DNA of 64,000 nt from Streptomyces sp. DG2A-72 (GTDB lineage: Bacteria; Actinomycetota; Actinomycetes; Streptomycetales; Streptomycetaceae), in assembly GCF_030499575.1 (NCBI RefSeq), contig NZ_JASTLC010000001.1, positions 5,666,001-5,730,000 on the forward strand. Reading direction: 5' to 3'. Each line of letters starts with the position of its first letter. The stretch's first letter is position 1. Below the pieces are notes generated by a model, which saw only the letters and a list, made by a program, of their open reading frames with translations, ran no database searches and was not told the DNA's origin. Shown here piece by piece: positions 1-8,171 of this stretch. The translations under genes were made by a program, and so were the position numbers.

Positions 1-1067
1 TTCCACAGCAGGTCGAAACTCAAGGTCACACTCGGGTCGTCGGCAGGTCGCATGTGGTAGAAGGGCCGGATGCCGACCGGGTAGTGCGTGATGAACACGA
101 ACTCGTGCCCGGTGGCCTCCTTGATGTGGGCCGAAATACCCCGCTCGCCCTCCGGGTCCAGGTCTTCCTTGACGCCTGCGGGGTCCCAGCCGCCCTTACG
201 TAGGATCTCGTGCGCCTCGGCCATGGTGATGCAGGGAAAGGGCGACGTGGGGACGGTGACCTCGACGCCGAAGTGTTCGGTGATCGCCTCGCCGTGCGCG
301 TCGGCGACCTTGGCGATCGCGTGGGCGAGCATCTGCTCCTCGAACGCCATCACGTCCTCGACCCCGTCGATCCAGGCCAACTCCACATCGACGCCGGTGA
401 ACTCGGTGGCGTGCCGGGAGGTGAACGACGGCTCGGCACGGAAGACCGGCCCGATCTCGAAGACCTTGTCGACGCCGGCCGCGATCGCCATCTGCTTGAA
501 GAACTGCGGCGACTGCGCCAGGAAGGCGCTGCGGCCGAAGTAGCCGAGCTTGAAGACCTCCGCGCCGGACTCCGAGGCAGTGCCCATGAGCTTGGGGGTG
601 TGCATCTCGGTGGCGCCCTGCGCGTAGGCGTACTCGCGCATACCCTGTTCCAGGGTGGTCTGCACGGCGAACATCAGCTGGGTGGCGGGACGGCGGCGCA
701 CGTCCAGGAAGCGCCAGTCCAACCGCTGCTCCAAGCCTGTGTGGTCATCGATCGGCAGCGGCGTGGCGGCCGGGTTCAGGACCTCGACCGCTTCGGGGAC
801 GATCTCCAGGCCGCCGAGCTTGACCTGGGCAGCGTCGACGACGCGGCCGGTGATCCTGACGGCGGACTCGGATGTGAGGGCTTCGAGCTGGGCCTCCAGT
901 GGCCCATCGTCGCGCTTGTGGGTCACCTGGACCATGCCGGTGTGGTCGCGCACGATGACGAACTGCATCTTGCGCTGCAGGCGGAGGGTGTTCACCCATC
1001 CGCAGACGGAAACGGTACGGCCGACGTGTTCTCGCAGGTTGGAGACGTGTACGCGGCGGTGGATCAT
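1..1067 (-). CDS. aspS: Aspartyl-tRNA synthetase, archaeal/eukaryal type (3' end outside window)
   Basis: Class II aminoacyl-tRNA synthetase that charges tRNA with aspartate in the cytoplasm. Read on the minus strand, the protein starts MIHRRVHVSNLREHVG, has an OB-fold anticodon-binding domain over about residues 1-110, and then the class II core with motif 2 seen as FRAEPSFTSRHATEF. No bacterial GAD insertion is seen, so it resembles archaeal and eukaryal AspRS rather than the usual ~590-residue bacterial enzyme. About 355 codons are present; the family is usually ~430. The ATG is preceded by GGAGGA with 5-base spacing, and that site lies inside a hairpin of the T-box leader. Probably a second, accessory AspRS. 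Whether it discriminates tRNA-Asp from tRNA-Asn cannot be told from what is visible. Confidence 0.9.
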   Translation of the reverse strand, partial: MIHRRVHVSNLREHVGRTVSVCGWVNTLRLQRKMQFVIVRDHTGMVQVTHKRDDGPLEAQLEALTSESAVRITGRVVDAAQVKLGGLEIVPEAVEVLNPAATPLPIDDHTGLEQRLDWRFLDVRRRPATQLMFAVQTTLEQGMREYAYAQGATEMHTPKLMGTASESGAEVFKLGYFGRSAFLAQSPQFFKQMAIAAGVDKVFEIGPVFRAEPSFTSRHATEFTGVDVELAWIDGVEDVMAFEEQMLAHAIAKVADAHGEAITEHFGVEVTVPTSPFPCITMAEAHEILRKGGWDPAGVKEDLDPEGERGISAHIKEATGHEFVFITHYPVGIRPFYHMRPADDPSVTLSFDLLW

Positions 1068-1345
1068 TCGGGTCCTCCGAAGGACTTCGTCATGATCCCT
1101 TGGGAGTGCGGGCGAGAAGGGCAACTCGCGGTGCCACCGCACTTTCGCCGCCACAGAGTGGCGGCCTCATTCAGGCCCGGTGACGGGGGCCGGCCGGCGG
1201 GGCATTGGACCACCAGTCGGGGTCGTTCCTCCCCGCGCTCAGGAGGGTCTTCACCTCGGGGCGCGAGACCGCCTTCCCAGCTTCCGGCGGCTCTCTCTGC
1301 TCACGTGATCCGTGGCTACTCGTCTCCGTCAACGCGTTGCCCAGC
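1068..1345 (-). promoter_or_regulatory. T-box riboswitch leader of aspS, specifier GAC (Asp)
   Basis: Complete T-box layout on the minus strand. The Stem I base pairs GCGTT (1335-1331) with AGCGC (1239-1235), with UGA elements on both sides as in a kink-turn. AGTA (1320-1317) and GAA (1252-1250) form the loop E of the specifier loop, followed at once by GAC (1249-1247), an Asp codon. The AGAGAG bulge (1298-1293) and apical loop with GCTG (1281-1278) are present. Stem III is GCCGCCAC/GTGGCGGC (1165-1147). The T-box GGTGGCACCGCG spans 1138-1127; its TGGC would pair with a tRNA ending GCCA, fitting G73 of tRNA-Asp. A GTCCT/AGGAC hairpin (1085-1072) hides the ribosome site, so control is probably translational. 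T-box architecture is established knowledge; ligand and mode are inferred. Confidence 0.88.
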
Positions 1346-1599
1346 AGGATACGGAGCGTGCGGCAGCGGTGGCAATCAAGAAACTCACTCGTGGATGGGA
1401 GAACCTGCCGTGAGCCGTGCGACGGGTGGTGGACGCCGATGCCGAGGAACTCACCGGATCCGTTGGCTATCGCTGACCTGCCCGATGTAGCCACGGGCCC
1501 GAAAATTCGATGCGCTGGACCACCACGCAGTCGATAAAGTCGCCGCTTCCCATCCCTACTGGTCAGGCCAGTTGTCCGACCCAGGAGCGTATAGGCGCC

Positions 1600-3002
1600 A
1601 TGAGCCGTTTGAGCGAGTCCGTCACCCGTGTCATGCACATCCTCGATGGAGCGGACCTGGGCGTGGACTATACGGTCGCGCAGCTGCTGGGCGAGACAAC
1701 AGCACGGCGCTCCCTGGACCTCTCCGACCTCTCCCCCAGGAGCAGGCCGCCCTGGTCGAGGGGCGCGTGAACCACCTGATCCCCTCGGCCGCGGTGCTCG
1801 CCGAGAAGATCGAAGCCGCACGGGACGCGGGGCGTCCGTTCGTCGTCAAGTACGGCATCGACCCGACCTCGCCCGACGTTCACCTCGGGCACGCGGTGCC
1901 GATCATCATCGCCAGCCGGTTCCAGCGGATGGGCCACCACGTCGTCTTCATCATCGGTGACGTCACGGCCAAGATCGGTGACCCGTCGGGAAGGTCCTCG
2001 GAGCGACCGCCCCTCACCGACGAGGACATCGCCCGCAACCTGAGCGGCTACCAGCAGCAGGTCACGCCGTTCATCGACTTCGAGCGCGCCAGCCTGCGCT
2101 TCAACGGCGAGTGGCTCAACAAGGTCACCCTGCCGGAACTCGTCGGGGTCCTCGCCCGTGTGCCGGTCTCCATGTCGCTCCAGCGCGAGGACTTCCGTAC
2201 CCGGCTCGCCGAGGGCCACGGGCTGTCCGTCGCCGAGTTCGTCTACTCCGTCGTCATGGCGTGGGACTCGGTAGCCATTGACGCCGACGTCGAACTCGGC
2301 GGCGTGGACCAGCTGCTGAACCTCCAGATGTGCCGCAAGGTCATGGAGATCTCTGACCAGACCCCCGAGGTCGTCATCACCACCCCGCTCATCGAGGGCA
2401 CCGACGGCACGGGCACGAAGATGAGCAAGAGCAAGGGCAACTACGTGGGCCTGACGGCGTCGCCCGATGACGTCTACGGTCGGCTGATGTCCATCCCCGA
2501 CCACCTGACCGAGCAGTACCTCCAGCTGCTCACCGAGTGGACGGACGACGAGATCCGCGTGGTCACCAAGCGCCTGGAGGCGGGAACCGCGCACCCGATG
2601 GCGGTCAAGCGCATCCTGGCCGGCGAGGTGGTGGCCGCGCTCCACGGCCTGGACGCCGCTGCCGCCGCCCGCGCGGAGTTCACGGCGCGCTTCTCCAAGC
2701 GCTCCTTCGGGGACACCCAGAACCTCCCCGTCGTCTCCCTGAAGGACCACGCCGACGAGACGCTCGGCGCGCTGGTCAGCCGGACACTGGACTTCGCTCC
2801 CAGCATCTCCGCTGTGCGCCGTGTGGCTCAGCAGAAGGGCCTTCGCCTGATCCGCGAGTCAGACGGAGAGCAGCAGGCCACGCCTCTCGCCGAGGCTTCT
2901 GTCCAGCAGACGCTTAGCGAAGTCGTGAGCGAGGTAGGGGCACTTGAAGGTGCCGAGCTGTACCTGAAGGTGGGCCGCAAGGTCGCCCGCATCGACCTCT
3001 GA
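1600..3002 (+). CDS. tyrS: Tyrosyl-tRNA synthetase with apparent N-terminal frameshift
   Basis: Class I synthetase that charges tRNA-Tyr. The main frame has the HIGH-type motif HLGH soon after GIDPTSPD, the KMSKS loop as KMSKSKGN about 220 residues into the core, and a C-terminal S4-like segment ending VGRKVARIDL. A good-looking N-terminus (MSRLSESVTRVMHIL) starts at ATG 1600 behind AGGAG but runs in another frame and joins the core only if one C is added to the CCCCC run at 1733-1737. Without that, GTG 1768 behind GAGGGG gives a shorter protein whose HLGH is at residues 39-42 and may still be active. The one-base loss could be real or an assembly error. Likely a second TyrRS, divergent from the AspRS gene. 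No T-box was seen upstream. Confidence 0.85.
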
Positions 3003-3012
3003 GATCAGGCGC

Positions 3013-3042
3013 GGCGCCGACTCGCTGGTGTGAGTCGGCGCC
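3013..3042 (+). terminator. Hairpin terminator after tyrS
   Basis: Perfect 11-bp inverted repeat, GGCGCCGACTC and GAGTCGGCGCC, with an 8-base loop, 10 bases after the tyrS stop, followed by a modest T-containing stretch (GTTCTGCTT). Confidence 0.8.
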
Positions 3043-3178
3043 GTTCTGCTTGCTCTCGATGCGACCGGCAGGCGCGTTGTCGGGGCCGCGATCGAGGGTC
3101 ATGAGAAGGGACAGCAAATCCGCTCGGCGTTGGCACCGAGCGAGACCTTCGATGGCGTGCCCGCACCGTCCGAACGGA

Positions 3179-3835
3179 TCATGAAACCCAACCGTTGTCC
3201 AGGGCGAGTTGGCCAGCCTGATGCGCGTCGCGCTGCTGGGTGATCCACCGCTCGACCTGAACAACGGATTTCGTGACTGGTTGGTCCGTGGTGTCGAGCA
3301 GTTGAGTGCGCCATCGGGGATCATCGGCGTGCCACCCGGTCCAGCGGTGCCAGGCCATCTCGGGCCAGCTGTTGTCGATTATGACGTCGGGTCGGTGACG
3401 GGGGTCGAGGGCGTGCTTGCGGTGCCACGCGGCCCAGCCGAGGAAGGCATCGACGGCCGGGGCGTCCCACCGGCCGGGGTCGCGCTCGGCGAGGCGAACG
3501 CGCCGGAGGTCGTCGGCGACGTCGATCAGGCACACGGCGATGCCGTCCAGCAGCTGGGCGGAGGGCACGGCGAGGAGTTCGCCCAAGGGGGACTGCCCGG
3601 TGAGAAGAACATCGATGCCGCGGTCTTGGTACTCCAGCGCGCGTCGCACCCACATCTCGGTCATGCGATGACGCCAGTGCAGGTCGGCACCCTCCGGCAC
3701 ACCGAGCTCATCGAAGTCGTGCACGACGATCTGCTGGAGCCTGCTGGCGGCGGCGTAGGCGAGCGTCGTCTTGCCCGAGCAACTGGACCCGGTGAGCTTG
3801 AACAACATCGCCCCAGGGTGCCAGCGCCTCACCAC
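3179..3835 (-). CDS. P-loop kinase-like protein
   Basis: Small AAA/nucleotide-kinase-like protein of 209-218 residues. The Walker A motif GSSCSGKTT sits at the N-terminus (MLFKLTGSSCSGKTT), followed by an HDFDELG segment and a VCLIDV strand, the layout of small-molecule or nucleotide kinases of the shikimate/adenylate kinase superfamily. The substrate is not recognisable. Two starts are possible: GTG 3835 behind GAGAGAGG, or ATG 3808, which puts the P-loop nearer the terminus as is usual. The gene lies about 130 bases downstream of a nucleotidyltransferase gene on the same strand, so the two may be one unit. Both are accessory genes between the synthetase pair and the mobile element. Confidence 0.7.
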   Translation of the reverse strand: MVRRWHPGAMLFKLTGSSCSGKTTLAYAAASRLQQIVVHDFDELGVPEGADLHWRHRMTEMWVRRALEYQDRGIDVLLTGQSPLGELLAVPSAQLLDGIAVCLIDVADDLRRVRLAERDPGRWDAPAVDAFLGWAAWHRKHALDPRHRPDVIIDNSWPEMAWHRWTGWHADDPRWRTQLLDTTDQPVTKSVVQVERWITQQRDAHQAGQLALDNGWVS

Positions 3836-3963
3836 CTCTCTCGAACCATTTCTGCGCTCCGCCCGCCTCTGTCGGCGCCGAGCGAGGCAGCGGTTGTCCG
3901 GTCGATCCCAGTCCGCCCACGGTCACCAGAACCAGCGGGTACTGGCTGGTGTGCCGTGCCCGC

Positions 3964-4671
3964 TCACGGTGTCCCGCCACCGCGCTTGTAGCCGTCCCAC
4001 AACCGGCCGCCGACCTGCTCCAGTACCTCGTCCACCACACCGACGAGGGAATCATCCCGCCCCTCCAGCACCTGGTGAAGGGCGTGATGCAGACGCATGC
4101 TGAGCCCCGGCGCCGTGGACTCAAGACGTCGTGCCAGCCACTTTCCGCCTCCACCCCAAGATCCGCCAATGGCCAGCGCCAACTCGCCGGTTCGCCGCGC
4201 AAGTTCGGTAGCGATGAACAGTCGCTCGCCCTGGTCGGCACTGCCCGAGAGGTCGTCGAGGAGGTCGGTGATCGCGTAGCGGCGGTCCTCGATCTCTTCG
4301 GCCGGCACGGTGGGCGGTCCGGCCGCTGCCAGCCTCTGGGCTTCAGCGGCGAGGCGCGCACCGACTCCGTCGGTGTCGAAGAGCAGCAGCCCGTCGGCAC
4401 ACATCCACAGGAGGGGTGATCGGCGCTTGCGTACCTCCCGTTCGACGTATGTGTGCCAAGTTGCCTCGGTGTGCACGAACAGCTCCACCGGCCAGTCATC
4501 GTGCCGGAAACTTGCCCGGCACGGGGCTGGGGCTCCATGCAGGAGCACCACAATGTCGAGGTCCGACATCGCCGTACGGCGGCCCGTCATGACGCTGCCT
4601 CCCAGGAACGCCGCGCGGGCGTCAGGGTGGTGTTCCTCGGCAACGGCACGCGCAGCGTCAATCGCATCCAT
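3964..4671 (-). CDS. Nucleotidyltransferase-domain protein
   Basis: A 235-residue protein with the minimal nucleotidyltransferase signature near the N-terminus: GGS (in FLGGSVMTG) then SDLDIVV, whose two Asp residues would bind metal. The fold adds NMP to a small molecule, protein or RNA; members include aminoglycoside adenylyltransferase-like enzymes and the MNT half of HEPN/MNT toxin-antitoxins. The rest of the protein is alpha-helical and the target cannot be named. No HEPN partner is seen; the next gene on the strand is a P-loop kinase. It starts at ATG 4671 and appears intact. Confidence 0.7.
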   Translation of the reverse strand: MDAIDAARAVAEEHHPDARAAFLGGSVMTGRRTAMSDLDIVVLLHGAPAPCRASFRHDDWPVELFVHTEATWHTYVEREVRKRRSPLLWMCADGLLLFDTDGVGARLAAEAQRLAAAGPPTVPAEEIEDRRYAITDLLDDLSGSADQGERLFIATELARRTGELALAIGGSWGGGGKWLARRLESTAPGLSMRLHHALHQVLEGRDDSLVGVVDEVLEQVGGRLWDGYKRGGGTP

Positions 4672-5172
4672 GCAGCAACTATCAGCAGCCTGCGCGCAAC
4701 GCGCACGCTGTTTTGCTCCCGCACCGGCGATGGCACCCGTAGGGATCGCCAGTGCCGCCTGCGCGGTGGCGGGGTGCCACCCCGCTGACGATCACATGCC
4801 GGAGCTGCGATGGGCGGGGCTCGCTTCTTTGGGCAAGCTTGTTCACCTATTTGCCAGTTGTCCTTGGGCAGCGAATCCAGTCGTCCGCCCCGCGCTGACC
4901 TGCGGCGACTAACTTGATTGGCAAGGGCGTTGGTGAGGCCGTCCCCGCTCACCAGCGCCGTGACCTGCGACGACTGCGTTGGATGGCAAGGAACTCCACG
5001 GACTGGGTTCGATGTCGGCGGACACCAGTTCGCCACAGGCAGACAGCAAAGCCCCCGAAACGACTGGCGCACAGCTGCACAGCCATGTCAACCTGCAACA
5101 CCTTGCCGGAAGACCTGGTCAGCGAGGTGATGCTGGTGATCCTGGACGGCCAGTGTTCTACCCCCCGAGCCC
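4672..5172. other. Intergenic stretch with an imperfect direct repeat
   Basis: About 500 bases between divergent genes with no convincing coding frame. It holds two 31-base direct repeats (4896-4926 and 4961-4991), both starting TGACCTGCG and ending TGGCAAGG, 65 bases apart and matching at 25 of 31 positions. It probably contains the promoters of both flanking genes, but I cannot place them. Confidence 0.45.
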
Positions 5173-5922
5173 ATGGAGGCGCCCCTGCTCCCGCACCACT
5201 CCAGCGACCGCTCCCGACCAAACTTGCCGGACCCGGTGTACTGGGTCACCCCGCGTCATCTGGCCGGCGACGACGGTGTGCTCGCCGAGCGGATCGGCGA
5301 CACCCTGTCCGACCTCGGCTGGCGCATGTGGCCCACCTCCCGTCACACCCTTCTGTATGTAAGCCCGGACGGGCTGCGTGGCGCCGAGTGGATCCTCGCG
5401 GCTTACCCGTTCGAGCTGGGCGGTCTGCCCGTTGCCTGGCAGCTGAGCGCCCGAGGGCATGCCGCCTCCGCGATGCCGGAGTGGAACGCGTACTTCACCA
5501 CGGGCGTCTCCTACGAGGCCCTTGCAGATCTCCTCGTGGCGATCGACGGCCGTGAGGCGCCCGACCTCGCCTTCGAGGGGCCCGAGACGGTCCTCGACGC
5601 GCTGAGTTTCCGGGGCTGGATCCGCGACGTGGACCGCCACCGCACCACTGCCACGGATCCCGGGTTCTCCGCTTGTGTCTCCCTGGAGATGCTGCCGCCG
5701 CTCATCGAGGATGCCGTCCCGCGGCCTGACTTGGTGGGGTGGCAGGTGTGGGCGGAGCCCGTGCTCGGCGCGCCGTATTTGTGGTGTGCCAGCTTCAGCG
5801 CCAGCGTTCCGCATGACCTGGTGGCCGCGTTCGCGTCCTCACTCGCCTCCCCGGTCCCGGTGCCTCGCCACACTGTGCCCGAGAGCGCGGAGGGGCGGCT
5901 CACCGTCGTCCGCTGCAGCTGA
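5173..5922 (+). CDS. DUF317-family protein
   Basis: A 249-residue soluble protein with the features of DUF317, a family found mainly in Streptomyces accessory elements and often present in many copies: the PVYWVTPRHLAGDD opening, GWRMWPTSRHTLLYVSPDG, then a second half with similar spacing (DLVGWQVWAEPVLGAPYLWCASFS) suggesting an internal duplication. No catalytic motif is visible and the function of the family is unknown. ATG 5173 is used because the conserved opening follows closely. It is followed on the same strand by a short zinc-site protein and a lipoprotein. Confidence 0.72.
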   Translation: MEAPLLPHHSSDRSRPNLPDPVYWVTPRHLAGDDGVLAERIGDTLSDLGWRMWPTSRHTLLYVSPDGLRGAEWILAAYPFELGGLPVAWQLSARGHAASAMPEWNAYFTTGVSYEALADLLVAIDGREAPDLAFEGPETVLDALSFRGWIRDVDRHRTTATDPGFSACVSLEMLPPLIEDAVPRPDLVGWQVWAEPVLGAPYLWCASFSASVPHDLVAAFASSLASPVPVPRHTVPESAEGRLTVVRCS

Positions 5923-6038
5923 CGACGCCCGGCCCCAGAGGTGCCGCTGTTGCGCGGCTCGTCGCTGATCTCCCGAGTGGTAGCAGGTCAGACGCGGTGC
6001 GCCCCCGCACCCGCCCGATGACAGAAAAGGAGAGAGTC

Positions 6039-6485
6039 TTGTTCTTTCGACGCGCTCGTGAGGACCGTGCATTCCGTGAAGCCCAGCGTGCGGGCTACGA
6101 GTTGCTCCTGCGGCTGCAGTCCGCGCAGCCGTGGCCCGACTGCCCCGAGCCGACCTCACAGGACCCTGTCGCGGAGGAAGCGGCTGTGCCCGACTTCCTG
6201 CCGCCGGAGTTGCGGGTGCCGTCGCGCCAGGAGGTGGCCGGGATGATGATGCGCTGGCTGCAGCCGCTCGTCGTCGACGGTGAGGTCCGTACGTGCCCCG
6301 AGTGCGGCATGTACCGGGACTGGATCGTCTTGTGCATGCGCGACGGCTCGATATGGCTGCGCTGCAGGGCTGGCCACGAGATGCAGGAGGCCGGCCTGGA
6401 TGCGGTCTGGTTCAACCGCCACTCCGGTCCCGTCGACCGGTTCCACCCCACTCTCGAAGAGGGCCTGCGCCACCTCGGCCATTGA
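6039..6485 (+). CDS. Small protein with putative zinc site, TTG start
   Basis: Unrecognised protein of about 148 residues. The upstream ATG codons have no ribosome site, whereas TTG 6039 sits 6 bases after a strong AAAGGAG (6026-6032), so I take TTG as the start (protein MFFRRAREDRAFREAQ). The C-terminal third has CPECGMYRDWIVLC followed by CRAGHEM, a Cys/His set that could bind one zinc ion. Lies between a DUF317 gene and a lipoprotein gene on the same strand, all in accessory DNA. Function unknown. Confidence 0.6.
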   Translation: MFFRRAREDRAFREAQRAGYELLLRLQSAQPWPDCPEPTSQDPVAEEAAVPDFLPPELRVPSRQEVAGMMMRWLQPLVVDGEVRTCPECGMYRDWIVLCMRDGSIWLRCRAGHEMQEAGLDAVWFNRHSGPVDRFHPTLEEGLRHLGH

Positions 6486-6576
6486 CCTCCCGAAACCCCG
6501 TCCCCCTTCGTACTGCCGGCGCCCGGAGGGCCGGCCTGGTCAGACCGTCCGCTTCGCAGGCCACCAAGGGGTTTCT

Positions 6577-7290
6577 ATGCGCGTTCACACCACGACCGTC
6601 CTCAGCCTCAGCGCCCTCGCCGTCCTGGCCCTGACGGGCTGTTCCCGTGGCAGCGCCACCTTCTCCGGCCCGACGTCCTCCACGACCGTCCCGGTGCACC
6701 CGGACGGCCAGAGTGCCCCGGCGCCCACTCCCCTGTCCTCGACCGCACTGGCCAAGCGGCTCCTGGACGAGAGCGACCTCGGCGGGGACTACACCCGCAT
6801 GCCACAGCGCACCGCGGCGCACGACGACGTGACCGTGATCGGCTGCCCTGCGCTGGCCAAGCTCGGCAGCGACGCGGCGGCCGGCGCAAGCCTCGCCTTC
6901 CCCCGCAAGGCCAAGTCGTCCTTCACCTACGCCGGCGGCAGCAACTCTGAGCTGACCGAGGAGCTGTACAGCGACACCGAGGACAAACTCTCCCGGAGCG
7001 TGGGCCGGATCTTCGAGGCGATGACCTCCTGCCCCACCTACCAGGTCCTCGCTGGCGGTACCGCCGTCACGGTCACGACTCAGAAGGTGCTCGTCGCCCG
7101 CCAGCTGGGCGACGAGCAGTGGAGCCAGCTGCTTACCTTCACCGCTGGCAGGCGCAGCAGCATCGTCAAGCAGACGGCCGTCCGCACCGGGGCGGTGGTC
7201 GTCGTGGTCTCTGGTAGCCCCGGCCTTGTCGATGCCCACGTGCGCGAAGCGGTCGCCAAGGCCACGGTGGTCAGGTCTACGGGGTCATGA
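6577..7290 (+). CDS. Putative lipoprotein
   Basis: A 237-residue exported protein. The N-terminus MRVHTTTVLSLSALAVLALTGC has a short basic start, a hydrophobic core and a lipobox (LTGC), so it should be lipid-anchored outside the membrane. A Ser/Thr/Pro-rich linker follows, then a globular part with two further cysteines. The second half is rich in beta-branched residues. No enzyme motif seen; it resembles the many small actinobacterial sensor-type lipoproteins of unknown role. Followed by strong hairpins at 7391-7517. Confidence 0.68.
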   Translation: MRVHTTTVLSLSALAVLALTGCSRGSATFSGPTSSTTVPVHPDGQSAPAPTPLSSTALAKRLLDESDLGGDYTRMPQRTAAHDDVTVIGCPALAKLGSDAAAGASLAFPRKAKSSFTYAGGSNSELTEELYSDTEDKLSRSVGRIFEAMTSCPTYQVLAGGTAVTVTTQKVLVARQLGDEQWSQLLTFTAGRRSSIVKQTAVRTGAVVVVVSGSPGLVDAHVREAVAKATVVRSTGS

Positions 7291-7390
7291 GGCGGGATCG
7301 GCAGGCGTGGGCGGCTCCGGTCCCGTGGCGGCGCATCGGCTGGCCGCAGCCGGTGCAAGAGCCGATCGCGCCGAGCACCTCGCTCAACAA

Positions 7391-7430
7391 GCAGCGGGTC
7401 CCCGGCCTCAACGCCGGGGGGACCCGCTGC
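7391..7430 (+). terminator. Hairpin after the lipoprotein gene
   Basis: Long inverted repeat with arms GCAGCGGGTCCCCGGC (7391-7406) and its near-perfect complement (7413-7430, one or two bulged G), 100 bases after the lipoprotein stop. No T-run follows, as is common in Streptomyces. Confidence 0.7.
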
Positions 7431-7488
7431 TCACGTGGGAGCCCCGGAGCCGAGCACGGCTTCTTGGCAGCCGCTTTAGTCCTGCCGC

Positions 7489-7517
7489 AACGGCGGCCCA
7501 CTGGGTGGGCCGCCGTT
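7489..7517. terminator. Hairpin between converging genes
   Basis: Perfect 12-bp arms AACGGCGGCCCA and TGGGCCGCCGTT with a 5-base loop, just beyond the stop of the minus-strand gene at 7531. Probably ends the mobilisation operon on the minus strand and backs up the lipoprotein terminator on the plus strand. Confidence 0.75.
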
Positions 7518-7530
7518 GGTGTGCGCCCGG

Positions 7531-7920
7531 TCAGTTCTCTCCGTGCAGGGCGCGGTATTCAAGGGTGTCTTCCGCAGCGACGATCTTGACGAGGCGTTCG
7601 TACTCCGCGTAGTCCTCGTCGGTCATGATGGCAACGGCGTCGCTGACCACGGATCCCTTGGGGAGCTTGGCGAAGTACTTCATGAGCAGCTCGACGAAGG
7701 CATCCTGCATCGCGTCGAGTTCACGCTGCCATTCGGCTTCGAGCCGCATCTGTGCCTTGGCGGCGGCTATTTCTGCCGGGGTGCAGGTGGTCAGCAGGTC
7801 GTGCGCGACGGTGAACGGACGTCCATCGCGGTGGTACGGGCGCGTCGGGTCGTCGTGACGGTCGAAGTCCACGTTGGTGATGAAGACGACGACTTCGAGG
7901 CGAACGGACAACTGGGGCAT
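7531..7920 (-). CDS. Hypothetical protein of the mobilisation region
   Basis: A 129-residue charged protein (MPQLSVRLEVVVFIT) that I do not recognise. Its middle is helical (IAAAKAQMRLEAEWQRELD) with a Glu/Asp-rich C-terminal part. ATG 7920 is chosen because AAGGA lies 6 bases upstream; another ATG at 7926 abuts the ribosome site. It follows the relaxase gene on the same strand after about 250 bases with no gene and is the last gene before a hairpin, so it is probably the end of the mobilisation operon. Confidence 0.6.
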   Translation of the reverse strand: MPQLSVRLEVVVFITNVDFDRHDDPTRPYHRDGRPFTVAHDLLTTCTPAEIAAAKAQMRLEAEWQRELDAMQDAFVELLMKYFAKLPKGSVVSDAVAIMTDEDYAEYERLVKIVAAEDTLEYRALHGEN

Positions 7921-8171
7921 GGGCATTCCTTGTGTGGTGTCGTGAGATCGGTTGTGCTTGTGAGCGGTTCGGGGGTGTGCCGACAGGTGGTGCTGGGGGG
8001 CAAGACGAGCGGTGTCGTTCGCTGCCCCGTTCGCGGGTTGTGCGGCGGGCGCTGAGGGCGGGGCGCGGTGCTTGGCTCGTCCTGGGGGTTTTCCGGGGCG
8101 GGCAGGTGGGTGCTGCGGCGGAAGCGCCGTACGAGGACGTCGCTGAGGGCGGCGGCCGGGCGCAGAGGTGA

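Noticed and set aside
1380..1600. Possible second T-box upstream of tyrS
   Set aside because: No GGTGGNACCGCG or AGTA/GAA loop E was found on the plus strand.
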